Part shown: in pieces, positions 22,332-34,547 of the stretch
Layout of the letters: every line of letters begins with the position of its first letter
How positions within the stretch are numbered: position 1 is the stretch's first letter
Assembly (NCBI GenBank): GCA_014621425.1
Contig: JAANBB010000124.1
Coordinates: 31,170-95,169, forward strand
Length of the DNA: 64,000 nt
Direction of reading: 5' to 3'
From: Cylindrodendrum hubeiense
Taxonomy: Eukaryota; Ascomycota; Sordariomycetes; Hypocreales; Nectriaceae
Program-made: the position numbers and the translations under genes
Notes under the pieces: model-generated
Seen by the model: the letters and a program-made list of their open reading frames with translations, nothing else
Database searches by the model: none
Told to the model about the DNA's origin: nothing

Positions 22332-24514
22332 CTAGAGAATATTAAGTAGCGACTGCGAGCTGACTACTACCGAAGACATGAGAATGAGCCATGCAAGAGA
22401 TACCTCAGTATGAGTGCCTCTACTCGTTGGCTCCGGGGTTGGAGTACTAATCGAGCCATCCCCGTTTGTCCCATTGTTGGCTGTCTCAGTCTCGCTCGAT
22501 GGCGACACAACAATGAAATCCTCAACTACTGCCGTGCCGTCTTGCAATGCCACCAACTGTTCCTCTGTGCATGATTTAGGTGCCTGGTACAAGAAGCACA
22601 TTGGCGCAAGGCCGTCTGGCAACTCGTTCTTAAGTTGAAAGATGCTAGAGGGTCCCTTGTTACTGTAATTGTCCTCGGCGCTAATCTCGACGTCGCCTGT
22701 GGCAATGTCGAACCCAAAGGTTGATCGCTTGAAGATCTGATAAACAGTCTCTGGTTGGTACGCCGTGACTGAATGCCCAGCTTCAAAGACACGCGAGAAT
22801 GATACATGGCCATTCTGCCTTACCATGCCTCCCACGTAGCTAGAGTTGGTTTCGATGTTGGCGTATCCAGCCGACCTGAAAGCCTTGGACTTAGGGTACT
22901 CCATGCTCAGACTGATATTTTCAGCACCGAACCCTAGATAGAGAATGTAATTAGCAAATGATGAGAAGCATCAATCGGTTGGTACCCACAATTGCATCGA
23001 TAATCACGATCTCCATATACCAAAGCCACATTGACGCCGGCAGACAGAATATGCTCCAAGTCTGCCATAGTTCGGACTACCGGGTCGCCAGTTCCATAGA
23101 GCATGTTCAAGGGAATAGTATTTCCGCTCAGTGTAAAATTGACAGGCACACCGAGCGCCTCCTGAACCCAGCGTTGATTGAAGAAACCTGAAGGATAGTC
23201 TCGAGGAATGGCGATAGTGCTATCAAGTGAGATATCAAAAGCGCTGCGAGTCGTCGAAGCTGTAAAAGCGCCCTGAATAGTATCGAAGCAAAGCCCCGTA
23301 GCAGCCACGCACGCCTCGTTCACCTCGGCGTTGTTGCCTAGGTGCTGGGGATCTTTCTTGGTTTGTAGGGCTCGACATTGATCGATTAAATCATAACATC
23401 CGCCCTCTTTGGTGACATTATTCTTGGCTGCTTCATAAACTTCTTTGGAGATGATTGGAAGATCGTAAGTGTTGTTGTATGCATACTCTGGCCATGCGAG
23501 AACCTCAACCTTGGAGTCGATGCATCCATTCGTGATGCCGAGTGTGCCAAGACGGAATTTCTTCGCATGCTCGTCATCAATAGTGCCATTATCGATTCTC
23601 TCATTCTGTGTCAGAAAGTACGACATGGCGGCAGGTGCAAAGAATCCCGAGTACTGTGTGGATCATATTAGGATATGTGGTTCTGGATAATTGATCTAGC
23701 GCACTCACCGAATATGACCAGAAGCTGATCTCATCATTTTTTGTCTTGTACTCAGGAAACTCTTGGAACCACACTTGGGAAATCTCCCAGATTTGTCGAG
23801 CAACCTGGGCTGTCGTATTCAGAGTGTGAAGCGAGTCTGTGCTGGAAAAAGAGGCTGCGACAGATGTCAAGTTTGATTGGATGCTCTCCGAGCCTTCCGG
23901 GGCTGGCGTGAAGACGTTGGAAACCAAGTCAAATGTACCATTTGCTGCGTTGGTGTATGAGTACCCGGTCTGAACTGGCACATCGAGATATAGTATGTTG
24001 ACAGCATTGTTCCACGACCAAACGTTCAATGTTGTACTATTGGAGTCACCGTTGACAGTGCATGGCAAACCACTTGCACCATCCAGAAAGCTTTCACCTG
24101 GACCTCCGGGAATATATATTGTAGTAGGCGCATTGGCAGCGTTGTTCCTGGATTCTAAGGACAGTAAGCCTTTTTACTCCCTTGTACCATGTGCTGCAAA
24201 AGCAACACTCACCAAAGTACCAGAAAAAAATGCTGGCGTCGTAGGTCTTGTCAGCGCTGGGGACAGTGATGAACCCGCTGTATCCTTTCACTCCAGGGGT
24301 TGTTTCGCAGATGGTTGTCTGTCCGATGTGAGTAATGCTGCCACGAATGCAAGAGTTTGACAGCGCAATATACCTCTTTGTATGAGATTGAAGCGTGGGG
24401 ATAATTTTGTGAGTGAAACTCGGTCACATCTTTGGGTAGAGGCACAAAGGTTCCACTCGTGGCGGACACAATTGCGGAACCAAAAAGGGAGGCAAAAGCC
24501 AGATTGAACAACAT
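22332..24514 (-). CDS. Secreted S10 serine carboxypeptidase, probably GPI-anchored
   Basis: Five exons (24374-24514, 24213-24318, 23709-24154, 22990-23653, 22332-22933) give 652 aa with all phases consistent. An N-terminal signal peptide (MLFNLAFASLFGSAIVSA) is followed by GYSGFI, YIPGGPGESFLDGA (the oxyanion-hole block) and WSWNNAVNILYLDVPVQTGYSY. The nucleophile region reads FWSYSYSGFFAP, where the family usually has GESYGG; the Ser is kept, but the Glu before it is replaced by Tyr. The acid is in VYGDRDYRCNW and the His in EAGHSV. The end is Ser/Thr-rich followed by a hydrophobic tail (SLAWLILMSSVVV), as in GPI-anchored proteins. It should cleave C-terminal residues outside the cell. Confidence 0.92.
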
Positions 24515-24600
24515 TTGAGCGGTGTTTTTAGTGCCAGAGTCTTAGAAATTGAATTGATATCCGATGACAAGACATTCATCCCTTCGAATATTCTTCTGGA

Positions 24601-24608
24601 TTTATATA
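24601..24608 (-). promoter_or_regulatory. TATA box of the S10 peptidase gene
   Basis: On the minus strand TATATAAA lies about 90 bp upstream of the start codon at 24514. Sequence and distance suit a core promoter element. Confidence 0.5.
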
Positions 24609-25956
24609 GAGCGCCTGCGAGCCAAGAAGCAGCATCGGTCGTCATGATGCTCTTCTCGCCAAACGATTCCATTGGACGCATCGTGTGTTTCAGCTGCGGC
24701 GAGCTTAGGCTTGGAATGGGGCTCGTGCTCCCTAACTCAATAAGATGAGGTGCTAACAAGGCGCAGTTGCAAAGGCGCAACGAGTAAGCAGGCCTAAACC
24801 CCTTCCAGTCGAGATGCTACGGGACGATCTTGGCTCCCCACCCCGCTCGCCAAATAATGACGAGTGAAGTTCTGGCGAACCCCAATAATTGGTCGGCTCG
24901 CCATTTCGAATAGTGGATACGGGATGGCTTTTTTGTGGAGCGATCGCACATCGATTCCGTAGGGATGTCAAACGGTTGTAAAGCACTGTGAGTGGATGCC
25001 ATCGCGCAGCAATCCCCCATGTTGCCACGCGAGACGAGCCTAATAAGTATAAGTGTATTAGGAGAGCTTGATGCGAAACATATCTCTCACTGTGAATCGA
25101 AGAAGTCACATTTAAATCCACACCGGCCCCTTGAATTGATCTAATTTGCAAATCCAGCATTACATGTTCGGAGGATCATAAGGCACAGCCGAATAATCGT
25201 ACCCGTTCAAATGAGGTAGGATATCTTTTCCTCTCAAGAATTGCTATCAATATTTTGTTGGTGGGAACTATTGTCAGTACGGACTCGACCCGAACCTGGC
25301 AGTCGAAAGGATTGTCGGAGTTCGTGAGTATGTCATGACTGTGACTTAATAATGCACAGCAACACGGCGGCACCGACAACAGCAGCCTAGGAGTCGCCAG
25401 GCTACATCCGTGTTCGACGCCCGAATGCGCCTGAACCTGGGCTCCAGTTTCATGGGCAGGCGTTCTGTCCAATAGTATACTACCAGCTCAGAATTCGAGA
25501 TGCGGCTCACCAAGCTAGCATTTGTATTGAGATGGTACAAAATAGGATCCCCCAGAGTATATCAGCATATTCGTATGCCCTATTAGCTTTATGACAGGGG
25601 AGGACTCGCGTATTCGATCAAAGGACGCAATCTGCTCATTCGGCAGGTTGGCAGCCTGTGTCAAAACCGAATGGGGTTAGCGGGGGTTTACTGCTGTTGG
25701 TTGTGTGTTGTGTGTTTGCTTCGCGCAGCAACTGAAAGGTGAAAGTGTTTCGATATTCGAGGCGGTGCGACTGCGCCACCCCCTAATTCTTAATTAATGC
25801 TGGCAGAGGAGGAGGCCTCAACTTTCTACGTTCCTAGCAACAAAATACCCACATAACCTAACTAAGACTATCTCAACCACATTCATATCGCGCCTCCTTA
25901 CGTCCTCGCATTTGAGATTTGATAACGACATTAGTTTGGCACACTTTTCGACAACC
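24609..25956. other. Gene-free stretch
   Basis: About 1.3 kb with no convincing coding region on either strand; the open frames are short and overlap each other. It carries the upstream region of the S10 gene and the promoter side of the HET-type gene fragment that follows. Confidence 0.35.
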
Positions 25957-28369
25957 ATGTCCGACGACCTTTCAAGCATGGGGATCGATATGAACGATCC
26001 ATCAACATGGTACATCGATGTAGAAACCCTTTCGGACGAGCAAAGGGAGACTTATGCTGGCACCAAGCGATTTTTAACTCAATTTTTCGGCAAGGAATTT
26101 GCTGATACTGCGGAATCACACATGACCAGAGGAGGCACCATGTCAAAGAGATGAAAGCTTGAAGGCGGTCGGAAAATGGTCAGCAAGTTCCACTCGCGCA
26201 TCTCCCTCGCCATTACGGGCACCCACGCCAATCTTTCTACGATGACCCGCGTGATAAAATCCCTTCCGATCTTAGGGACCAGGACGGCTCTGTCGGAGCC
26301 GAGCACTGTTGCGACCGGTGCCAACTCATGACAGGTACAGTGGAAGGACTTCGCAGTCTGGTGAGTCCCGAGGGATACCAAAATTTCACCTGTGACCAAG
26401 TGAGAAAGGAAGCAGAAATCAGTGGCTGCCCTTTCTGCGAATTGTTGAGGAGGGTGATATCCCAATGCAAGACTTGTGGCAAATCGGCTATGAGGAACGA
26501 CGTTATCCGAGTCTGGGGCATATCTGAAGATGACAATGCTACGGATGGACACCCGTTCCGACCCGGCCCTCGACTCGAGGCTCTCAAAGCACGTACACCA
26601 TTAGATCGTCTGCGGACTTCTGGGGGTGGTTCGCATCATGATCATGAGCTTAGCGTATTGGCTTTCCAAGGTTGGTTGGTGTCAACAATCGAGAACGACA
26701 CATTGGCTAACCATTTATCAGAGAGCCCGGTCGCACAGTATGTCGTCGGTCGCCGGCCAGATAAAACACTTGCGCCAGAGCTCATTCAGCAGCTGCGCAA
26801 ATGGTTAGATGACTGCCAAGATGGCCACGTCGGCCACGAGTCTTGTCCTCGCCGTTGCACACCCGAGCTCCCCACCAGAGTGGTTGACATCGGCGACGAC
26901 AACAGTTCTTCAATTCGTCTACGCATTAACCAAAGTGGGACTCGTGGACAGTACGTTGCTCTGAGCTACTGTTAGGGGGGTGATCAGCCTTATAAGACAA
27001 CCACTTCAAATATCGACAGCTATACGCGAAAGATAGATCCGAAAATTTTCCCTAAGACTCTGTCAGACGCTATTAAGGTCTGTCGCGTGATCGGCATAAG
27101 ATATATCTGGATCGACGCCTTGTGTATCATCCAGGATGATCAACAGGACAAAGCTAGAGAGATCTGCCAGATGGGCAGAACATATAGGGATGCAACTCTC
27201 ACAATAATGGCTGCGAGCGCAAAGAGCGTGTACGCTGGGTTTCTCGACGACACAAAAGTCGATGCACCTGAGGCCAAGCTTCCTTTCCACCTTGGCCGGG
27301 ATTCCTTCGGCGCTGTCTTTGTCCGAAGCTCCTTCGACAGCCACCCGTACTTTCTTGACGAGGAGCCAATGTTCAAGCGGGCCTGGAACTTTCAAGAGAT
27401 GCTGCTGTCATCCCGTATCATCATGTTCGATTCCTACCAAACAACGTTAAAGTGCGGCAGAGAAGACTTTTGGCCAGCCGTTGCCACCCACTTGCATTCT
27501 CAGTTCCGCCTTAGCTCTATTCTCAGCGACCAATACAGCACTCTCAAGGAGTTTCATCTTGAAGCACTGGCTAAGAAATACCTAGAAAAGTCCTCCGTTC
27601 TCAAAGCACAAGATGCGGAGGCTTCGATCTCACTACGGGCCAATTCAGCACCCAGTGCCAGGTGTGGGCCGCGGTGATTGCTGAGTACAGCAGACGCGAC
27701 TTGGCTATGCTCGATGACCGCTTTCCAGCTTTGGCTGGCATAACAGGGGAGCTTCAGAAGGTATGGGGCGGTGAATTCATCGCCGGTTTTTGGAAGGATT
27801 CTTTGGTGCAGCACCTTGGCTGGGTGGGAGGCATTGGTGTTGACGAGATGTATGCTGGCCAGAAATGGGAACGGAGGCTTGACGGTCCAAGCTGGTCGTG
27901 GATGAGCCATCCATCATCGGTCTCAATCGATCCTGTTGCCATCTCAGACGTAGAAGTCTTAGGCTGCGAGACCGAATTGGCATTCTCAGACCAACCATTT
28001 GGACCAGTCAAATGTTGAAGCCTGGCGCTGGAAGCTCGTACGCTGCCACTGTTGGCCCTACGAACCAGGTCACGAATTCGTCCGAATGTCGACCCGATCT
28101 GGAAAAGAGCGTCCGCAATCATGCCCGCATCCATGGATGGCATCGCGCTGGACTTCCCCGAGCGGGGATTACCGGAGGGAGATTTAAAAGCGATGGTCCT
28201 CGGCATGACATGAAGTTCTAAGGACTCTTGCGTGGCCTTCTTGGTGCTTCGTAGGCTGGAAGGCGATACGTACGAACGCATAGGCCAAGCAGTGCTGCAC
28301 ACCGCCTTCAACGAGGAATGTGAGGCTATCATGAACCAAGCTAAGAGAGAGGTGGTTGTCATTGAATAG
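25957..28369 (+). pseudogene. HET-domain protein, heavily disrupted
   Basis: HET proteins act in fungal heterokaryon incompatibility, where the HET domain triggers cell death. Recognisable here are a Cys-rich lead (CCDRCQLM, CPFCELLRR), then YVALSYC, where the next codon is TAG (26973-26975) in place of the nearly invariant Trp. These are followed by IGIRYIWIDALCIIQDD, RAWNFQEMLLSSRI, and much later DGPSWSWMS. The end reads VLRRLEGDTYERIGQ, typical of HET C-termini. Further lesions are a frame slip between about 27600 and 27660, TGA at 28016-28018 and TGA at 28211-28213. The first 200 bp (MSDDLSSMG...) may be its N-terminus or an unrelated fragment. With at least four lesions I regard it as a pseudogene. 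Confidence 0.8.
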
Positions 28370-28815
28370 GCACGGACATAGATCTCATATAACATATGTA
28401 AGCCTTAGGAGCTCCAAAATGTCGTTCGGGATACAAAAATAGCAGCAATGAGGTTGAAACCCGGGTTGGCTTACTGCAGCAATATTATGAATACAAGTAC
28501 TCTTTCTATCCGCCGCTCAACATATTTCACTTGCAAGACCTGTTGTCTTGGTGTTTTGGGATGAGTAGATATGGCAATCGGGCGAAGGTGGGATAGTCAA
28601 TCTAAGTTGTTAACTTCGTTGCCCACGTCTAAGGCGAAATGCAATTGAAATGACAGCAATGATACAAGTGAGATCTCAAAATACCAACCATTCATCATGA
28701 GCGTTCACTAGCAAAGTCAGAACATGTCGTAGGTTAAAAGCTAGGCCTGTTTTGATAGCTATATATACGAAAGAAGAGAAGGTGACGAAGCAAGAAATAT
28801 AAAAACACGTTCCAA
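28370..28815. other. Gene-free stretch
   Basis: Short AT-leaning intergenic region between the HET pseudogene and the next minus-strand genes. Nothing recognised. Confidence 0.35.
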
Positions 28816-29159
28816 TCACAGGTAGTAGTTTTCAACTGCTTCCTCCATCAGACACACAGAAGTATTCCAAATACCTGGCGGCTCGATGCCTCCATCGACG
28901 AATCTCTCAAGCACCGCTTTTCCTAGCGCCTCAGCGCCTATTTTAAGCCCATTCTTGTCACCATTGGCATTATTCGAGTTGAGAAAGCTATCAAGCACAT
29001 CGGTTTTGAACATCTTCTGAACCACAAACACCCTCGCTCAATGGAAGGCAAAGAGGAGAAAACATACTCGACCACGACATTCTGGAGTGAGATGCCAGAA
29101 TAAGTCTTGTCGACCAGAGCTTCGAATCCCGGTGGCGAGTCGAACTTGCCGCATCGCAT
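28816..29159 (-). CDS. Small hypothetical ORF, possible 3' exons of a larger gene
   Basis: Two segments joined by a short intron (about 28996-29052, GTATGT donor) give MRCGKFDSPPGFEALVDK, SGISLQNVVVE, KMFKTDVLDSFL and a C-terminus ending VCLMEEAVENYYL. The open frame extends upstream to CDNKSGD, so the ATG at 29159 may be internal. It could be a separate small gene or the last exons of the SGNH-VCBS gene just upstream, but I found no good donor to join them. I do not recognise a family. Confidence is low for the limits and moderate that this is coding. Confidence 0.4.
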
Positions 29160-29252
29160 ATCTCCGGATTTGTTGTCGCACTGCGTATTCCTATCTCTGC
29201 CAATGAGAAGCCAGTATAACTTCAGTCATCAGTTCTCTGGCACATCATCAGA

Positions 29253-32200
29253 TTAAGTGGGCATGACGGGCAACTCGGGGTTGACGACGCCGCCATCATC
29301 ATCGCCCTTAGCGTCAGTCATGCCGCAAGATGGATTAAACGAGGTCGTAGCCTCGTTAGTCCAGGTTCCAAGAATACTCTGCATATCGGCTCGCCCGTTG
29401 CCATCTAGGTCAGGATAGTACTCGCATGTGCCTGCGACGTCGCCCCTGTACACGGGGTCATTGATCTTCCTCCAATCGAATGAGGAGCCGGACAACTCGG
29501 CTGGGTCTCCACGATCTCCGTTGTACCTGCGAGGCGCCATGTATTAGTGATCCCTTATTTCAGGCTAGCGAAGAGTTCGTAGTGAGCCTTACCATACGTA
29601 ACCGTTACCGGTGAACTTGTCAACCCAGAGCATATCGTCGCGGCCGTCACCATTCACATCAGCCCAGCGAAGGTTAGCCCGATCTTTGCCGTCTTCGAAC
29701 TTGATTTGGCCCACGTTTTCCCAGCTATCGTCATCATTGTGGACGAAGCCGGAAACGCGGCCATTCTTCTCGATGCAGAGGTAGTCGGTGCGGTTGTTGC
29801 CGGTGAGATCAGCAAAGCGGACAGCCACTATCTTCAATCAGTGGGTGCAGCGTACGGGGAGGATCAAAGCTGCCTTACAGTCATCAATGCCAACGCCCTT
29901 CTTCTGGCTGCAGCCCAGGTCAGGCACGGGGTTGGAGAGATGAGTCCACTCCCACTTCTTCCTCTGAGGATACTCGTTAATGAACACCTCGACCGCACCA
30001 TTGTTCGGGTCGACGTAGATAATGTCACAGTCGCCATCACCGTCCCAATCCGCCAAGTGCAAGTCTCTTCGGTGCATGTCCCGGGGTGGAGTCCAAATAA
30101 CGCCAGGAGCCGCGTCCCAAAAGCCGCCGGCGTCGGAGTCTGAGATGGTCGTCTTTCCGCGGTTGACGAATAAGGTCATTTTGCCAGTGGAGTGCGTCCA
30201 CACATAATCCTCCATGCCGTTGTCGTGGCCAGCCATGTTGCAGTACTTGTTACCATCTGCGAGAAGCTTAGTCCCGCCCTCGCCAGTGCTTTTCCAAGCT
30301 CGCAGCCTAAAACGGTGCTTTCCGTTGTTCTCATCGTGCTGCATGAAGACATAATCTCTTCTGGGGAGATTTCCAAAAGCTGAGGCCGTACCGTAGACGC
30401 GCGCGAAGTGGATTCTGTTAGTGACGTCTTGCTCGTCGTTGGTCATATAGCCCGTCATTCCAAAATGCGTCCAGTCCTCTCCACTCTTGTATCCCTTGTG
30501 GAACGCCTGGCGCCAACCCACGTTTAGGCCGTCTCCCTCTTTGCCTTGTTTACAGCTTCGGCTGTTGGTCCAGGTATCTGTCATGCCGTCGATATCAACG
30601 AACAGGAAATCATCACGTCCCTGAGTGCACAGTCAGTGATAATTAAGGAGGATGATTGCCAAGTAACTTACATCTCCGTTAAGATCAGTAAACCGGATGC
30701 CTTTAATGTCTTTCACATCGTTGTCAGAGGATCTCACACCCAGAGCTTGCCAGTACTCGGGCTTATCATCGACCCAGCCGTTGCGCCAGAAGCGAATGTT
30801 TCCGCTGTCATCAATGACGCCATAGTCACCACGACCATCGCCGTCAATATCAGCAATTCGAACCCTTGCTTGCAGAGCACCCTCGTTCTCCTTGATCTTG
30901 TCGAGGAACTTGAACGTGGGGGGCTTGCCGGCAGCGCGGTCACCATCTCCTTGATTGACGGAGAGGTAAAGGTTGCCCTCCGGTCCGATGCAGACAATAT
31001 CATCAAGGCCGTCTGCGTTCATATCGATGAAATGGAGGCCTCGTGGAATACAGTACATGTGAGGGTACATGTCTGCAATCCTGGTGTACGTTCCTTGGCC
31101 ATCTGCAGAGTTTTTCCTATACAAGCTGTCAGTTTATGGGGCCCGCAACTTCACTAAAGTGCCTTTGGAGAGGTTGAATCTCAGATGTGAAGGTAACTTG
31201 TGGCGGTACTCACCAAACACCAAACGCGTGTTCGGTTTCACTCAATTCATACCATCCAACGAGATCGTCATACTTGGTGTCGAATAACCGCGCAAATCGC
31301 CATTGGTTGCGGTCCCAGTCACTCTCAATGGTAAGAATAATCTGATCACCCTCAAATCAGCACCACATTCAAAGAGCCACAGCCGGTTCATGTACTCACG
31401 CCCTTCTCTTCTGCGTCATGCAGGTAGATCCCATCATGCTCACCAAAGCCACGCTGAGTCTTGCCTCCAGCGCCGATGCCACTACCGAAAACCTTGTCGC
31501 AAACGGAGTTGGCAGCTTCGAAATCACCCGATGGCTCGACAAGTTTGTTGTCAGAAGCTGCTTCGTTGATCGCCTTGTAGAAAACGTAGGCCATCTTTCT
31601 ATGTCCCTCATCCTGGAGTCTGCTGTTAGTATATCATGACACTAACGATTCTGACGCTCGTACGTTGGGGTGGATTTTGGTGGTCTCTGCCGGATCATAA
31701 TCGTCCCAAGTGATCCATCCGCCACCAGCTCCCGGCGGGTCCATATCCGCCATGTAGATGCATTTCCCATCCCCAGCTCGCTGTTTCACAAGCTCTCGAT
31801 ACTTTTCATTGATTGTGATACGCGTAACCTTGCCAGTTGCGCCGGTGGTGTCAAGGATGGTCGACAGCATAACGCAAGTATCAGCCATGCCATCAGCTCC
31901 CCAGATGTCATTCAAAATTTCATTCATGCGGGTACCAGCCTCTGACGGTGCTATATTTTGACTCGCATCATTTGTGCCGCCATTGATGATTATGATATTG
32001 GGCTATCAGATTTAATTAGAGAAGTTCAGGGTTAAGTATCATTGGGCGTGAAGTAAAATCGGACTTACCTTGTAACCTAGTGAATTTTTCAATCGATCAC
32101 GAATCTGAGTAAGGACATCTCCAGGAACTGCCTCATGGTCCTATGCAGTAGTGAGCATTTGCCTTGCTGCTAAGATCTGGTGTTCAAACATTATCGTTCA

Positions 32201-32560
32201 TAGTACCGGAATGCAAGCTTCCGACCATGTTGACATCCCACCCATCGAACCGCAGGGCGTCTCTCAGCGGCTTTCGGCAACTTTATGGTCGTTAGTGTCC
32301 ATCACGGGTTATAATCAGGGAGTAGTCTACCCATTGCCGCTGCTCGATCCCACGCCGCTCATGATAGAGGCGCCAAGCGACAATATGCGCAGTGGGATCG
32401 TATCTTGCCGCTTATGTATGACTCCAAAATCCGCGAAGACATGGCCTTTAAAGGTCGACTTATCGTCCAAGTGTGTGATGGTGGGAAGTGCAGTGCCAAG
32501 ATTAGACAAGCACGAGAGGACCGACGCCGTCAGCAACAAAAACTTGACCCAGCGATCCAT
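29253..32560 (-). CDS. Secreted SGNH/GDSL hydrolase with VCBS/FG-GAP repeats
   Basis: About ten exons encode roughly 900 aa. MDRWVKFLLLTASVLSCLSNLGTA is a signal peptide. The N-terminal third is an SGNH esterase: LSLGASIMSG (block I, with GAS for the more common GDS), GNGCRKPLRDALRFDGW, NMVGS, then PNIIIINGGTNDA (block III, GxND), and KIHPN with the preceding Asp (block V). The last two thirds hold repeated Asp-rich calcium-binding motifs of the VCBS/FG-GAP type (DMNADGLDDIV, DIDGDGRGDYG, DWDGDGDCDII, DVNGDGRDDML, DLDGNGRADM), predicted to form a beta-propeller. It probably deacetylates or de-esterifies an extracellular polymer, with the propeller binding ligand. All introns I checked (for example near 29590, 29880, 30620) join in frame. 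Confidence 0.85.
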
Positions 32561-32635
32561 GATCAGTGACTAGTGGTTGAGTATCGTGGCGTGCTGCTCG
32601 CTGTGGAAGATTTCAAATAGGGGGTCTTCTAGAGC

Positions 32636-32644
32636 TATATATAT
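32636..32644 (-). promoter_or_regulatory. TATA box of the SGNH-VCBS gene
   Basis: The run TATATATAT lies about 80 bp upstream of the start codon at 32560, the usual position for a core promoter. Confidence 0.45.
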
Positions 32645-33855
32645 TCAGGAATACCTACCGTATCACTATCTGCCAAGGCGAAATTGAGAGGGCTCATGGT
32701 TGACTACGGATTTGACTCCTGGCAATCCCAAGAAGCGTTCTCGGCGCATGTGCCGGCCAAACGTGTTGAGCGATACTACCGAATCTCGCATTCAGGATCT
32801 TGGCGCTCGGACTTGCTGTTCGGGTAAGGCGGATATGATCCTGAAACCCGTATCACAGCCTTTAAAGCTGTCGGATTTTAACAGCACGCAGATCTTACGG
32901 GCGCAGTATTCATGGCTTAACTTAAGCTTATTGTTAAATTCAGTACCTGGGGGGATGCACCGGTTAAAGTGGGCATTGAGAATACGTGGCGGCAGGGGTG
33001 AGGAGTGTAGCAAGGTTCAATGAGGCGAAGAATAAGCACTGCCCCCATGCTTCTTACATCGTACCTCTAAGCGCCCGTAGCAGAATCCTTCGTGCACTTA
33101 GTAGCATCCTTCACTCCAGGCACTCGTGAAATGCGTCTGACAGGATTTCTCACAGCCCCGTGGCCAAGCATTGGCCCTGAGAGGGAATTACACCCATGAT
33201 TTCCCTTCGCTCGTAGCATGGCTCCGGTTCAGCGCTGTGTTGGATGCAGATATTTTCTCAGACTTGCTTCCGCAATCGAGTAACAGAAATATGGCTGAGT
33301 GAGTGGCTACAGCTTTGAGCGCCCTCAAACACAGTGACACAGTCACTTTTCCAAAATGACACGTTGCGGTAACGCTTTCCGCTTCACTTCTTAGCAGGTT
33401 TTCACAAAGGCATGTAGTTTAAGATATTTTGCAATTGAGATACAAAACTATCAGCTGTATCAACATATCAACCCTGAGACTCGTGCGACTATTACTATTA
33501 TAATTATTGCGAGTGCAAAGAGAGGTGCTGAGACATGGGAAACCTCCCGGACCAGCTTACCCTAGACGCTTTGATTGGAGAACTAGCAATCACTAACCGT
33601 GCTCGTATCGAGAAGTGATCCGAACCGATGCTATCAGAACTCTGTTGCGATGATATGATTAGTGAAAAATTCACCTCCCAGTAAAAGATTTGTAGGTTGA
33701 GGGTGAGAAGATGACATCGTAATGATGAAACACGTCCTCGCGCTGAATCAAAGATGTACTACCCGACCAAGCGAATAAAACAGGCATGCAACTCATTACA
33801 GTTCCGATAAGTAGCAGGTCAGAACAGGCTCATTCATTGTTATTCGTTTGTATCT
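32645..33855. other. Gene-free stretch
   Basis: About 1.2 kb with only short open frames that overlap on both strands. I recognise no gene and no repeat. Confidence 0.35.
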
Positions 33856-34547
33856 ATGCAAGAAAGCTACCAGCGGCGTGCAGTGAAAGGAAATAACATT
33901 ACTGAGGAGCTCACATTCCCGCAGTTTAGCTTGCGCCCTGGAGAATTACTAGATACCAGATGTCGGACCGCCATATCCTCCATCCCGCCACGCACCCTCG
34001 AGACATTTGTTCGCACAGCTCCTCAGGTGGGTACAAGGTGCGATGGTATCAGTGCGTATGCTCAAAATAATTGGATCTTCCTTGCCCTCCGAAATGTCCC
34101 GCTTTTCCTAACCTGTCGAATATGCTGTATGCCTGTCGCGACACCCGACGTGTTGCGCAAGAGAGCGGTAGGACTCTAGCGTTCCCAGAGTCCAGCACCG
34201 ATGACTCGATACCTGGGGCGCGTGTGTGGATCTGCCCACAGAGTGGCGTGTTCTTTGTCAACACAAACGGCTTGGTCCAGCTTGCCAGCCCAGCTGGGAT
34301 GTCAATAGTATTGTCGATGAATGAGAAGCAAGTGCCTTGTGCGGTAGAATACGGCTTAGGATTAGTCCAGCACGTCGCTGTGAACTGGCGGGTCTTTGCA
34401 GAACTCCAGGAGGGACTGATATATTCGTTAGAGATGTTCCGGGCGGTCATCCACTCTAAGAATCCCACGACAGCGGCGATCCAGAGGGAACGATCGGAGA
34501 GTAAACAGCGGGAGATGCAGACGCGCGATAAGAGCAGAATCCTCTAA
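33856..34547 (+). CDS. Possible 2EXR-domain protein, limits uncertain
   Basis: Two overlapping plus-strand frames together recall the 2EXR family of fungal proteins. The first has FPQFSLRPGELL and RTAISSIPPR, like the FP.F..LP.ELR..IW....PR lead. The second has NMLYACRDTRRVAQE (compare LL..CRESR) and GARVWICPQSGVFFVN, like the usual R.W.NP..D.VYF. The switch of frame near 34080-34110 has no clear intron. 2EXR proteins are of unknown role and abundant in Pezizomycotina. It may be degraded or wrongly assembled. Confidence 0.35.
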
